NCBI RefSeq assembly: GCF_014287895.1
Contig: NZ_JACOPP010000001.1
Span: forward strand, 62,001 to 126,000
Direction: 5' to 3'
Source of the DNA: Lawsonibacter hominis
Lineage (GTDB): Bacteria; Bacillota; Clostridia; Oscillospirales; Oscillospiraceae
DNA length: 64,000 nucleotides
The notes beneath the pieces were generated by a model. That model did not search any database, was not told where the DNA came from, and saw only the letters and a program-made list of their open reading frames with translations. Position numbers and translations under genes: made by a program. Of the stretch, positions 1-8,125 are shown piece by piece (position 1 is the stretch's first letter; the number at the start of each line of letters is the position of its first letter).

Positions 1-1
1 T

Positions 2-241
2 TACGATCAAACACTTCCCACCAGGCGGGTGCGTGATTATGACAATCTGGAGGAAAAGCAGTTGTTGGATCTGTTGTCCACCTTTGTGATGGCCGATGAT
101 ACCGGCTTGCTATGCGACGCCTATAATACCACAGAGCTGGGAGAGCAGGACTGCACCAAGATCTTTGTCATGGAAAAAAAGCGGTTTCCCCAATGGCTTG
201 CAGAGCGCAAAGAGAGCTTGAAAACCATCTCGGATTTTTGA
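2..241 (+). CDS. 3' end of an unrecognised gene (partial)
   Basis: The frame is open from the left edge to TGA at 239-241, so this is the C-terminal part (about 79 residues) of a longer protein whose start lies outside the window. A GTG at 29 is probably internal. The fragment is charged and predicted mostly helical, with no domain I recognise. It lies on the same strand as the conjugation genes that follow, about 200 bases upstream, and probably belongs to the same element. No function can be given. Confidence 0.55.
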   Translation, partial: YDQTLPTRRVRDYDNLEEKQLLDLLSTFVMADDTGLLCDAYNTTELGEQDCTKIFVMEKKRFPQWLAERKESLKTISDF

Positions 242-340
242 GCCTTTTGGCCCTTATTTTTCCCGACATACCTTGATGGCACAAAAAAGCCCGGATTTTC
301 AACGCTTCCAGACTTGCGCCACTGCAGAATTTTACCGAAG

Positions 341-362
341 TTCTCAGTCATCACGGTAAAAA
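341..362 (+). terminator. Weak hairpin before the coupling-protein operon
   Basis: TTTTACCG and CGGTAAAA form an 8-bp stem with a 14-nt loop, followed by further A residues on the plus strand. It lies in the 146-base gap between the partial gene and the next operon. It could end the upstream transcript only weakly, because no T run follows on the plus strand. The rest of the gap shows nothing clear. Confidence 0.3.
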
Positions 363-387
363 AACAATTCACAAGGGAGGTGATCAC

Positions 388-450
388 TTGGGAAAAGCAG
401 CCGGACATTTCCACAGCCGGACACGCTCCCGTTCCGGCTTCTGGCGTTGA
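388..450 (+). other. 20-codon leading segment overlapping the next gene
   Basis: A strong RBS (GGGAGGTGAT) precedes TTG at 388, which opens a 20-codon basic, Arg/Ser-rich frame ending in Gly-Phe-Trp-Arg and a TGA at 448-450. The next gene's only good start, TTG at 447, overlaps that stop. A -1 slip at this point, or one added T, would join the two frames without loss (Phe-Trp-Arg-Leu-Thr-Ala). The segment is therefore either the true N-terminus of the next protein or a translationally coupled leader. The next gene has no RBS of its own. Confidence 0.5.
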
Positions 451-1511
451 CAGCCATCTCTGGAGAGTTCCCCACCAGCCAGCTCAACCGTCTCCCAGCC
501 AGTCCTTACTATTTGGAGTCGGTTGTGACCGATCTGAAAAAGAGCGGGCTACTCCGCACCTATTACCGAGACAAACTCCGCGGCTATCGTTTAGGCGTTC
601 GCGCCAAAAACAGGCTGCTGGACAACTGGCCTGAGCGTTTTGCTTCCTATCTGACAGGTGATACCGACACCAACCGGCTGAAAAGCGAGATTGGGCGTCG
701 GCTTCGTCTTCACCGTCTGGCAGAAACCTATGTCACGATGGACAATGCAGGGGTTGGACTTTTCCAAGATGAAAAACCGAAGGTTTTTGCCCCGCAGGGC
801 TATTCCGATGGGGCCGTGAAGTATCCCTCATTTTACAGTTCCCGCGAAGTCAAGGAGATGGGGGTGGATACCACGCAGATCCGCAGTTCTCGCTTCACTG
901 GTGTGCTCCTTACCTCCGGCGGCATCTATGTTACTTACAACAGCAGCGCAGCTCTGATGAAATGGAGCTACAAGTCCGAGATGCGGGTAAAGGCTCTGAT
1001 GTGGAGCGTTCTGTGTCAGCAGCGCCTCACCGGGCAATACAATGCAGACGCTGTGCAGGGGGTCATTCTGGGGGAAAGCATGGAACTCGCTTACCAGATG
1101 CTGACCAGCACTGGCGGCGCCAAACATGACTATTTCATGCTGGACGGAAGCTATGACCATTTTTTCTTTTTTACCAACGACCATCAGGGAGAAGTGCTGC
1201 TGGCCTTGCTGTGCGATTGTGCTAAGACAGCGCAGCTCAATGACATCTTGAAGCAGGGCCTTACAACCAGGGCTACGAGTCGGGCCATCGAACACGATGC
1301 CTTTGAAGCGGATGGAACGCCTGTTTTGTTTTGCTACTTCTTCGATTTGCCCAGGATTGCGCGCTTCAACAGCGCCCTCGATCTTATGGATAGTTCCGGA
1401 ACGATCATTTGCTTTGATTTTCAGGTAGATGTGCTGCGGCGCTACTGCGGCAGCAGAGTGCGCTTTCAAACCATTGACTTCATCAAATTTGAGAGGAGGT
1501 TCTTCCCATAA
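447..1511 (+). CDS. Conjugation-element protein of unknown function, upstream of TraG
   Basis: A protein of about 354 residues directly upstream of the TraG-like gene; its TAA stop overlaps the probable start of traG. The first 70 residues look like a winged-helix fold (an interacting helix, then a basic segment with Leu-Arg-Thr-Tyr-Tyr). This recalls replication-relaxation proteins of Gram-positive elements, but I see no diagnostic motif. There is no signal peptide and no membrane segment. The start at TTG 447 lacks an RBS, and the 20-codon frame at 388 probably supplies the real N-terminus. Its role in transfer or replication is inferred from position only. Confidence 0.6.
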   Translation: MTAISGEFPTSQLNRLPASPYYLESVVTDLKKSGLLRTYYRDKLRGYRLGVRAKNRLLDNWPERFASYLTGDTDTNRLKSEIGRRLRLHRLAETYVTMDNAGVGLFQDEKPKVFAPQGYSDGAVKYPSFYSSREVKEMGVDTTQIRSSRFTGVLLTSGGIYVTYNSSAALMKWSYKSEMRVKALMWSVLCQQRLTGQYNADAVQGVILGESMELAYQMLTSTGGAKHDYFMLDGSYDHFFFFTNDHQGEVLLALLCDCAKTAQLNDILKQGLTTRATSRAIEHDAFEADGTPVLFCYFFDLPRIARFNSALDLMDSSGTIICFDFQVDVLRRYCGSRVRFQTIDFIKFERRFFP

Positions 1512-1522
1512 ACAAAAAGAAA

Positions 1523-3430
1523 ATGATTGCCTGCCTGATGGCTGCTCCTTTGGCCTTCCTCGCCATTCTCTATTCTGGCGGCTTTCTGGGGCAGATATTG
1601 GGCAATTACGCAGCTTGGAAACAGGGCGGCGGCATTCCCGGGGACGGCACATCTCCGGTGGCGGCGTCGCCCGACTTTTTTACCTGCCTGACCTCAGTGC
1701 TGCACCCTCCCTATGGGGTATACGGTGTTCTGATCTGCATCGGCCTGCTGGCTATCCTGCTCCTGATGGTGATGAAGATGGGCTACAGTGATGCCGGCGA
1801 ATATGATACCGACCGGAATTTCATCTATTCGGCCAAGGGAACCTATGGCACCTCCGGCTGGATGAGCCGCAAGGAGATGTCTGGGGTACTCGATCTGGTG
1901 CCCGATCTTCGCAGACATAAAGGTGTTGTGCTGGGAATGTTAGATGGGAAAGCGGTCTGCATCCCTGAAAACCCCAAAATCAACGGCAATCTGGCCGTAT
2001 ACGGTTCCAGCGGCAGCATGAAAACCCGCTCCTTCTGCATGAACCGCATCCTTCAGGCGGTGATTTGCGGGGAATCGCTGATCATTTCCGACCCCAAAAG
2101 CGAACTCTATGAAAAATCCAGTGAATATCTGCGCGATCAAGGCTACTGTGTCAAGGTGTTCAATCTGGTACTCCCGGAAAACTCGGACAGCTGGAACTGC
2201 CTTTCCGAAGTGGAAGGGCAGGAACTGATGGCCCAACTCTTTGTGGATGTCATCATCAAGAACACCAACAGTACCGACAAGGGCGACCACTTCTGGGACA
2301 GCTGCGAAATGAATTTGCTGAAAGCCCTTGTCCTTTATGTAGATCAGAGTTATGCGGCGGAGAACCGCAATATCGGTGAGGTGTACCGCTTACTGACGCT
2401 GAACGGAGAGTCCGATCTGGACAATCTGTTCGATGTTCTGCCTCCCACTCACCCTGCCAAAGCTCCGTACAGTCTGTTCAAGCAGGCCAGCGATACCGTG
2501 CGCAGCGGTGTCATCATCGGTCTGGGTTCCCGCCTGCAGGTATTCCAGTCAGAACTGATCAAGAAAATTACCACCCGGGACGAAATCGATCTGGAGCTTC
2601 CCGGCCAGGAGCGGTGCGCCTACTTCCTTGTTACCAGCGACCAGGACAGTACCTTTGATTTTCTGGCAAGCCTGTTTCTCTCTTTCTGCTTTATCAAGCT
2701 GGTTCGGTATGCGGACAAAAACTGTGAGGGAGGCAGGCTCCCGATTCCCGTCCACATTTTGGGAGAAGAGCTTACCGCCTGTGGCACCATCCCTGATCTC
2801 TCGCGGCGACTCAGTGTGATTCGCTCTCGCAACATTTCCATGAGCTGCGTGTTCCAAAATCTCGCGGGCCTTCAGAACCGCTACCCGCTCAATCTCTGGC
2901 AGGAAATTCTGGGTAACTGCGACGCACAACTCTTTCTGGGCTGTACGGACGGCCTTACAGCCGAGTTTATCTCTGAGCGCACCGGCCTGGCCTCGGTGTC
3001 GGTATCCAGCAAATCCAAGCAGCTGGGCACCTGGCGCATTTCCAACTACACTCCGGAATTCCGGGAAACTTCTGGCGTTGGCAAGCGGCCTGTGCTCACC
3101 CCGGATGAAGTGCTGCGATTGCCCATCACACAGGCGCTGGTCATCATCCGCGGTCAGAAGGTGCTTAAAGTTGACAAGATGGACTACTCCAAACACCCGG
3201 AGGCACCTAAGCTCCATTCTTGCAAAGCCTCTTCCCACATTCCTGAATGGCGGCAGATGCAGCAGGAACAGCCGGCTGCCCCCGCTGCTCCTCCCCCGCC
3301 GCCCTCGGCACCGAAAAAGCCGGCACGGAAAAAGCCCAAGCCTTCCGATCCTGCTACTGATGTGAAAAAACCTGGAGCCAAACACCCGGAGGGCATTGTT
3401 TCAACCGACAAGGATTCGATCCTTTCGTAA
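1523..3430 (+). CDS. TraG/VirD4-family type IV secretion coupling protein
   Basis: Coupling ATPase that would hand the relaxase-DNA complex to the conjugation channel at the inner membrane. Two N-terminal membrane segments (about residues 3-20 and 55-85) precede the ATPase. The P-loop reads GSSGSMKT near residue 160, followed by ESLIISDPKSELYE near 185. The region that normally carries the Walker B Asp-Glu reads ILGEEL near 410, then the motif RSRNISMSCVFQNLAGLQ. The tail is rich in Pro, Ala and Lys. ATG 1523 is 23 nt from the RBS (AGGAGG, 1494-1499). An in-frame ATA at 1508, which would add Asn-Lys-Lys-Lys, is spaced ideally and overlaps the preceding stop. The gene resembles the CD1115-type VirD4 family. 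Confidence 0.88.
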   Translation: MIACLMAAPLAFLAILYSGGFLGQILGNYAAWKQGGGIPGDGTSPVAASPDFFTCLTSVLHPPYGVYGVLICIGLLAILLLMVMKMGYSDAGEYDTDRNFIYSAKGTYGTSGWMSRKEMSGVLDLVPDLRRHKGVVLGMLDGKAVCIPENPKINGNLAVYGSSGSMKTRSFCMNRILQAVICGESLIISDPKSELYEKSSEYLRDQGYCVKVFNLVLPENSDSWNCLSEVEGQELMAQLFVDVIIKNTNSTDKGDHFWDSCEMNLLKALVLYVDQSYAAENRNIGEVYRLLTLNGESDLDNLFDVLPPTHPAKAPYSLFKQASDTVRSGVIIGLGSRLQVFQSELIKKITTRDEIDLELPGQERCAYFLVTSDQDSTFDFLASLFLSFCFIKLVRYADKNCEGGRLPIPVHILGEELTACGTIPDLSRRLSVIRSRNISMSCVFQNLAGLQNRYPLNLWQEILGNCDAQLFLGCTDGLTAEFISERTGLASVSVSSKSKQLGTWRISNYTPEFRETSGVGKRPVLTPDEVLRLPITQALVIIRGQKVLKVDKMDYSKHPEAPKLHSCKASSHIPEWRQMQQEQPAAPAAPPPPPSAPKKPARKKPKPSDPATDVKKPGAKHPEGIVSTDKDSILS

Positions 3431-3458
3431 TACACCAAATTAAGGAGGTTTTTCTTAT

Positions 3459-5018
3459 ATGGCAACCAAGAAAAAGGAACTTCTGGAACAGGAGGCCCCT
3501 GTTTCTGAGACCATCGCATTGGAGGATTCCCCCGTTCCCTCCGAGGATACGACCGCTCCTGATGCCACCCCGGTTGACGGCGAGGACCTGAACGCTCTGT
3601 TGGCCGCTATGGATCAGCCCGACAGCGCGCCCCCTTCCGATGATACCACCAGTGATTTGCCGGAGCTTACGGAAGCCGAAATGTTCGGCGATGACTCTGT
3701 GAGCAGCGACGAGAACAACACCGCGGCCCCTGTTGACGAGAACGCAAACTTCGAGCAGGACGATGAGGCAAAGGATGACGGCGACGGAGATCTTCCCGCA
3801 GAGGTAGACAACGCAGGTGACGATACCGCTGCTTCTGAGCCGAATCCCCAGGCCGTCGAAGGACCGCCTGCCGCAAAGCCCAAGCGCACCTCCCGCAAGA
3901 AGAAGGTGTCGGATACCGCTGCTGAGGCGGAGGCCCCTGTTCCGCAGGCAGACACTGAACCGCTTCCGATGGATGAGGCCCCGGCTGAGGATACTACTGC
4001 GGAGGGTGAACCCGTTTTGGAGGATGATCCCGCTCCGGTGGAGGAGCAGGTGCCTGAAGCCACCACTCCCCGGGCGCCCGCTCGCCGGCGGAATGTGCAG
4101 ACGCGCCGTGAGCCCTCTATCCTGACCATCCGCAGCCGCGAGGATGTAGAGACGGCGGAAGACCGTGAGGATGTCATCTGGCATGAGATTCACAACGCCT
4201 ACCGTACCCGCCGTATTCTGACGGGCCAGCTGGGCGGCATCGAGCAGCTGGACAACCGTAAGACGGTGGCCGTGGTGGACTACAAGGGTTTCCGCATCAT
4301 CATTCCCATCAAGGAAATGATGATCAACCTGGGCCGTAGCCCTTCTGGCCAGGACTACGCCGACCTGATGCTGCGCCAGAACAAGATCCTGGGCAACATG
4401 CTGGGCGCCGACATCGACTTTGTGGTGCGGGGCATTGACTCCAAGACCCGCAGCGTGGTCGCCAGCCGCCGGGAGGCGATGATGCGTAAGCGCCAGATCT
4501 TCTACTTCGATCTGGATGCTGACGGCATGTACCGTGTCTACGAAGGCCGCATTGTGCAGGCCCGTGTGATCGCCGTGGCTGAGAAAGTCATCCGCGTGGA
4601 AGTGTTCGGCGTCGAGTGCTCCATCTTGGCACGGGATCTGGCCTGGGACTGGATCGGCGACGCCCATGAGCGTTTTGCTGTGGGTGATGAGGTGCTGGTC
4701 CGCATCCTCAGTGTGCGGCGTGAGAGTCCGGAAGACCTGAGCATCCGGGCCGACGTTAAGAGTACCTCGGAAAACACCGACCGGGACAACCTGCAGAAGT
4801 GCCGCATCCAGGGCAAGTATGCCGGCAAAGTCACCGATGTCCACAAGGGCGTCGTCTATGTCAGGCTTTCCAACGGCGTCAATGCGGTGGCCCACTCCTG
4901 CTACGACTACCGGATGCCCGGCAAGAAAGATGATGTGTCCTTTGCCGTCACCCGCCTGGATATGGAACGCGGCGTAGCCGTGGGCATCATCACGCGGATC
5001 ATCCGGCAGAACCTGTAA
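3459..5018 (+). CDS. Acidic protein with two C-terminal S1-like domains
   Basis: A 519-residue protein with an excellent RBS (AAGGAGG), 28 bases after the coupling protein. Residues 1 to about 215 are low-complexity, rich in Asp, Glu, Pro and Ala, with a basic Lys/Arg patch near 145. Residues about 350-436 look like an S1/OB repeat (YEGRIVQARV, VGDEVLVRILSV), and 447-515 like a second one (GKVTDVHKGVVYVRL). S1 domains usually bind RNA or single-stranded DNA. Here the protein is probably a cytoplasmic accessory of transfer or processing. A strong terminator follows, so it ends the coupling-protein operon. Confidence 0.7.
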   Translation: MATKKKELLEQEAPVSETIALEDSPVPSEDTTAPDATPVDGEDLNALLAAMDQPDSAPPSDDTTSDLPELTEAEMFGDDSVSSDENNTAAPVDENANFEQDDEAKDDGDGDLPAEVDNAGDDTAASEPNPQAVEGPPAAKPKRTSRKKKVSDTAAEAEAPVPQADTEPLPMDEAPAEDTTAEGEPVLEDDPAPVEEQVPEATTPRAPARRRNVQTRREPSILTIRSREDVETAEDREDVIWHEIHNAYRTRRILTGQLGGIEQLDNRKTVAVVDYKGFRIIIPIKEMMINLGRSPSGQDYADLMLRQNKILGNMLGADIDFVVRGIDSKTRSVVASRREAMMRKRQIFYFDLDADGMYRVYEGRIVQARVIAVAEKVIRVEVFGVECSILARDLAWDWIGDAHERFAVGDEVLVRILSVRRESPEDLSIRADVKSTSENTDRDNLQKCRIQGKYAGKVTDVHKGVVYVRLSNGVNAVAHSCYDYRMPGKKDDVSFAVTRLDMERGVAVGIITRIIRQNL

Positions 5019-5024
5019 TGTAAA

Positions 5025-5072
5025 AGTCGCCTGGGAAGTATCGAACACATACTTCTCAGGCGACTATTTTTT
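5025..5072 (+). terminator. Intrinsic terminator after the S1-like gene
   Basis: A 17-bp stem with one G-U pair (arms 5025-5041 and 5049-5065), a 7-nt loop, then ATTTTTT. It closes the coupling-protein operon before the oppositely oriented AbiE genes. Confidence 0.88.
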
Positions 5073-5160
5073 CGACTTACAGCTTACTTACATAGATAGA
5101 TACAAAGCGCCCTCGACCTGACAATCGCATATTACTTTTTGCAAAATCGATGTGTTATTG

Positions 5161-6114
5161 TCATGCAAGCGCAAGTAGGATCTCTCTGAGTTTTTTCCAT
5201 TGTTCTACTACATAATCAAAAGACAGCACATCTTCTTCTAAAAAAACATAGTTCCGCTGCATATTCTGATAATCTTTACGCAATGCAGCGTTATCACCGA
5301 ACCCACCAAGCAGTTGAAAATCGGAAAACTTTTTTTCTGCCAAGTCGCTGCCTGTTCGTCTGGTTTCTTCCAGTCTTTTATACCCCAGCATTTCAAGAAA
5401 CATCTGTTGGTTTCCAATCATTTTTTGAATCTGCTCTAAATCGAGCATGACACTGACATCATAAAGATGTTTTGCCACATCAAAATACATTTTACGTTCA
5501 TAATAAAACTCAGCTGCAAAAATTTTGTCTGCAAAAATACGCTCCAGGCGAATTGTATTGATCCGGAAAGGTCCAACATCATATTGCGCTTGAAGAATTT
5601 GGCGTTGTTCTTCTGTGGCATAAGTATAAAGTATCGGTTCAATTTCAAGTGGAGTAAAGGGTTCGCTGACAGTGAAAGAGGTGCCTTCTACTTTCACATA
5701 TCCGAAACGCTGTAGTGGATCATCTGAGTCAATCCCCACGAGTGGAGCATAGTCGTAAACTGCTGTGATACTGCCTTTGCGGTCGTCCTCCAGTTCTTTT
5801 CTGGATGTACGGGGGATCGATTGATATTTCTTTGTTGCCAGTTCCAGCCGTTTCTTTGCCTGATTATTACTGCAGTTATCAATACATACTGTCAAATCAA
5901 TATCCTCAGAAAAACGACGGATGCTTTTCTGTGCTTTATACAGAGCTGTTCCGCCTTTAAAATAAGCCGGCAACTCTGCTTGCTTGCCTGCCAACTCTCT
6001 AAGCAGTAGCGTAACATAGTAGTCTTTTTCCAAAATATCGGATCTAATGCCGCTATCTTCATGAACCAGATTGATAATATTCAAAAAAGCAAACTTATCC
6101 TCGTGCAGATTCAT
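5161..6114 (-). CDS. abiEii: AbiEii-type nucleotidyltransferase toxin
   Basis: Toxin of a type IV toxin-antitoxin (phage abortive infection) system, a DNA polymerase beta-like nucleotidyltransferase. The signature GGTALYKAQ is followed by RRFSEDIDLTV near residues 54-77, which supplies the Gly-Gly and the paired metal-binding Asp residues. The length of 317 residues is normal for the family. The start overlaps the end of the antitoxin gene by 20 bases, the usual AbiE arrangement. The pair is AT-rich compared with its neighbours and points against the conjugation operons, so it looks like an inserted defence or maintenance cassette. In other elements such pairs stabilise the element and block phage. 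Confidence 0.92.
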   Translation of the reverse strand: MNLHEDKFAFLNIINLVHEDSGIRSDILEKDYYVTLLLRELAGKQAELPAYFKGGTALYKAQKSIRRFSEDIDLTVCIDNCSNNQAKKRLELATKKYQSIPRTSRKELEDDRKGSITAVYDYAPLVGIDSDDPLQRFGYVKVEGTSFTVSEPFTPLEIEPILYTYATEEQRQILQAQYDVGPFRINTIRLERIFADKIFAAEFYYERKMYFDVAKHLYDVSVMLDLEQIQKMIGNQQMFLEMLGYKRLEETRRTGSDLAEKKFSDFQLLGGFGDNAALRKDYQNMQRNYVFLEEDVLSFDYVVEQWKKLREILLALA

Positions 6115-6763
6115 AACTACCCTCCAACATAATATCTATCGTCCGAACTAAAGTCTTTTGCCCGTAATACTTTCGAGCCATCAGAATCATCTGATCCGTT
6201 TCTAACGCAAATTTCTGAACTGTCGCTCTTACTACATCAACCGGCTTCGCTGTATCGACGGGTGCCATATCCAGTTCTCGAATTGCATCCAAAATTTGCA
6301 GATATCGAAAGTTATCGGCATTGACTCTAATTGGCGGTTTCCGAATCTCTATCTGCATTCCTTTCGGAATCCTTTTCATGTGCAAGTTTGTTGCAATGCA
6401 CCTTTTTTGGGGCATCTGAGATACCAGACCAATGCGATTGAGGGCAGATAATCCTGTTTCATATCCAATCACTTCGTTTTCATTGCGAAGAAGCTGCTTA
6501 CAAAAAAGCGTTTCTTTATCCGGGGTATAGTATCCAAATGCTGTTTTTACCTTCCTACAATAAATGCCTTTTGTCAAACGCACAATTTCCCCTTCTTTTT
6601 CAAGACGGGCCATATTTACATTGACTGTCTTTTTTACTGTTGCTGTTTCGAGTTGAAGTTGTTCTGCTACATACTGAGCAACTTGTTCTGTTGTAATCAC
6701 TTGATTCGGGTCCAATGCAGTAAGGTACCGCATGATCAAATCTCTATATTTTGTCTTCTCCAT
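6095..6763 (-). CDS. abiEi: AbiEi-type antitoxin / autorepressor
   Basis: A 222-residue antitoxin partner of the downstream nucleotidyltransferase. An N-terminal winged helix (residues about 5-65, with VKKTVNVNMARLEKEGEIVRL as recognition region) is followed by the antitoxin domain of the DUF6088/AbiEi type. It is translated first and overlaps the toxin gene. AbiEi proteins usually repress their own promoter by binding an inverted repeat; a 9-bp inverted repeat lies 32-80 bases upstream of this start. RBS AAGGAGA lies at the expected distance before ATG 6763. Confidence 0.88.
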   Translation of the reverse strand: MEKTKYRDLIMRYLTALDPNQVITTEQVAQYVAEQLQLETATVKKTVNVNMARLEKEGEIVRLTKGIYCRKVKTAFGYYTPDKETLFCKQLLRNENEVIGYETGLSALNRIGLVSQMPQKRCIATNLHMKRIPKGMQIEIRKPPIRVNADNFRYLQILDAIRELDMAPVDTAKPVDVVRATVQKFALETDQMILMARKYYGQKTLVRTIDIMLEGSYESARG

Positions 6764-6794
6764 ACAGTTCTCCTTCCTGCCGTAGACATACGCT

Positions 6795-6843
6795 TGTTAT
6801 TATGATACTCTATCATCATCTATTTTATGCACTTATAATAACA
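6795..6843 (-). promoter_or_regulatory. Candidate AbiEi operator
   Basis: Perfect 9-bp inverted repeat TGTTATTAT (6795-6803) and ATAATAACA (6835-6843), centred about 56 bases upstream of the antitoxin start in an AT-rich stretch that must contain the promoter. Known AbiEi repressors bind inverted repeats in this position; binding here is inferred. Confidence 0.5.
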
Positions 6844-6978
6844 CTTTTTTCTGTTGTGGTCAATGCTGACTGAGAAGACAAGTTGAAATACTTTCTGCAG
6901 AACCGTATCAAAGGAATTCTTTTCACGGTTCCCAGTTGATTGGCACAATCTTGTCCCTACATTGGCGCAGTCCTGCCC

Positions 6979-7007
6979 TTTCGCCGTAAATCCATATCTG
7001 TTATACT
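6979..7007 (+). promoter_or_regulatory. Candidate promoter of the Tad pilus operon
   Basis: A weak -35 TTTCGC (6979-6984), 17-nt spacer, and a good -10 TATACT (7002-7007). It is the only promoter-like element I see in the 312-base gap between the AbiE pair and the pilus genes, and it lies just before a hairpin. Confidence 0.45.
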
Positions 7008-7027
7008 TGGTACAGTCAATACTTTGT

Positions 7028-7060
7028 AAAGCAGCCGCTCCGGCAGGGGGCGGCTGCTTT
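7028..7060 (+). terminator. Leader hairpin (possible attenuator) of the pilus operon
   Basis: Perfect 11-bp GC-rich stem AAAGCAGCCGC / GCGGCTGCTTT with an 11-nt loop, then CATTTG. It lies between the candidate promoter and the first pseudopilin gene, with only a short T run, so it could attenuate transcription or protect the mRNA. Confidence 0.5.
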
Positions 7061-7120
7061 CATTTGTCAGAAAAGGTGGTGGTTCACATTCATACTTTCC
7101 TGCAGAAAGCCCGCAGGACA

Positions 7121-7543
7121 ATGAAGAGCGAGCGAGGTGAGGCCAACTATTTCTCCACGGTGTTCTTCATCTTTATCGCCGTTGTCCTGCTGGCATTTAT
7201 CATCGATTTGTTCGGTATCATCTCCACGAAACAGGAGTTGGATCACGCAGCCGATCAGATGGTAAAGCAGATCCAGCTGTCCGGTGGCATCAACAGCGAG
7301 ACGGATTCTCTCTTTGAATTTCTGTGCTCGGAGATCGAGGGATCGGAAAACATAACCTACTCCATCGACGCCACATACAAGTCGCCCACACCGGCCGGAA
7401 TGTCCAGGGCCATTCAACTCGGGACTCCTTTCTATATCACCATTGAGGGTGAAGCAAAGTTGGGCGGCTTCTGGAATCTGGATCTGGTCAACATCACGGT
7501 GGTGGCCCGCGGCTCCGGCGTCAGCGAACACTATTGGAAGTGA
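7121..7543 (+). CDS. DUF4320/TadE-like pseudopilin
   Basis: A small protein with a short basic leader ending in Ser-Glu-Arg-Gly-Glu, one membrane segment (STVFFIFIAVVLLAFIIDLF), then an extracellular domain of about 110 residues. This is the TadE/TadF layout: minor pseudopilins processed by the prepilin peptidase encoded downstream. I recognise it as DUF4320. ATG 7121 has a close AGGA; GTG at 7076 or 7079 would add a longer basic leader more like that of the next gene (Arg-rich, then Glu-Arg-Gly-Glu), so the start is uncertain. It is the first gene of the pilus operon. Confidence 0.72.
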   Translation: MKSERGEANYFSTVFFIFIAVVLLAFIIDLFGIISTKQELDHAADQMVKQIQLSGGINSETDSLFEFLCSEIEGSENITYSIDATYKSPTPAGMSRAIQLGTPFYITIEGEAKLGGFWNLDLVNITVVARGSGVSEHYWK

Positions 7544-7551
7544 GGTGGCCT

Positions 7552-8052
7552 ATGAAGCATTTTATGCGGTGGCTGCGACGGCCACTCCGCAACGAGCGGG
7601 GTGAAATCACTTTCTTCGCCTGCTTTTTTGTGGTCGGCGTAGTGATGCTCATTTCCTTTCTTCTGTTGTATGCCTCGGTGCGGATCAATTGCATCAACAT
7701 CCGAAACGGCGCTAAAATGGAGCTGAACAATCTGAGCGCCACCATCTATGCGGACACTTACCGCTCCCAACGGGAAACTAACTTTGAAGAGTACCTGCGC
7801 ACCCTCTATTCCAGCAGTGACTACACGGAAATGCTGGAGTCCACGGTGGCCGGCGGACTGGCCTCCAAAATCCCGCTTTCCACGGACGACTACCAGGTAT
7901 CCGGCATCAGCCTGAAGTTCAATGTGGTGGGCGACCGAGTCGAGTATATCTTCTATTGTGATGTAGAGTTCTATGTGCGGATGTTTGGGCACAACTACCC
8001 TACCATCACACAGCGGGTAGAATTGACTGGCTATCATAACACCAAATTTTAG
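7552..8052 (+). CDS. TadE-like pseudopilin, second copy
   Basis: A 166-residue protein with the basic leader MKHFMRWLRRPLRNERGE, one membrane segment (ACFFVVGVVMLISFLLLYAS) and a mixed extracellular domain. It starts 8 bases after the previous gene, with GTGAGG upstream. The shared Glu-Arg-Gly-Glu in front of the hydrophobic segment in both proteins is the likely prepilin peptidase recognition site. The Glu directly follows the Gly rather than lying five residues later as in classical pilins. The protein is probably a minor pilus subunit. Confidence 0.72.
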   Translation: MKHFMRWLRRPLRNERGEITFFACFFVVGVVMLISFLLLYASVRINCINIRNGAKMELNNLSATIYADTYRSQRETNFEEYLRTLYSSSDYTEMLESTVAGGLASKIPLSTDDYQVSGISLKFNVVGDRVEYIFYCDVEFYVRMFGHNYPTITQRVELTGYHNTKF

Positions 8053-8089
8053 CGGCGCTGTTGAAACATCAGTCAGTTCCACAGTATAT

Positions 8090-8101
8090 GCTTTATATAA
8101 C
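8090..8101 (+). repeat. 12-base element shared with 15850-15861
   Basis: GCTTTATATAAC occurs here, 25 bases before the linker-protein gene, and again at 15850-15861 after tadC. Both copies lie in short gaps before hairpin-rich or regulated genes of the same locus. They may be the -10 regions of internal promoters. Confidence 0.3.
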
Positions 8102-8125
8102 AGTAAAGAAGGAGTGTGTACACAC

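Noticed and set aside
3354..5048. 564-codon open frame on the minus strand
   Set aside because: It is the exact shadow of the low-complexity acidic S1-like gene on the plus strand, has no RBS, and covers the terminator.
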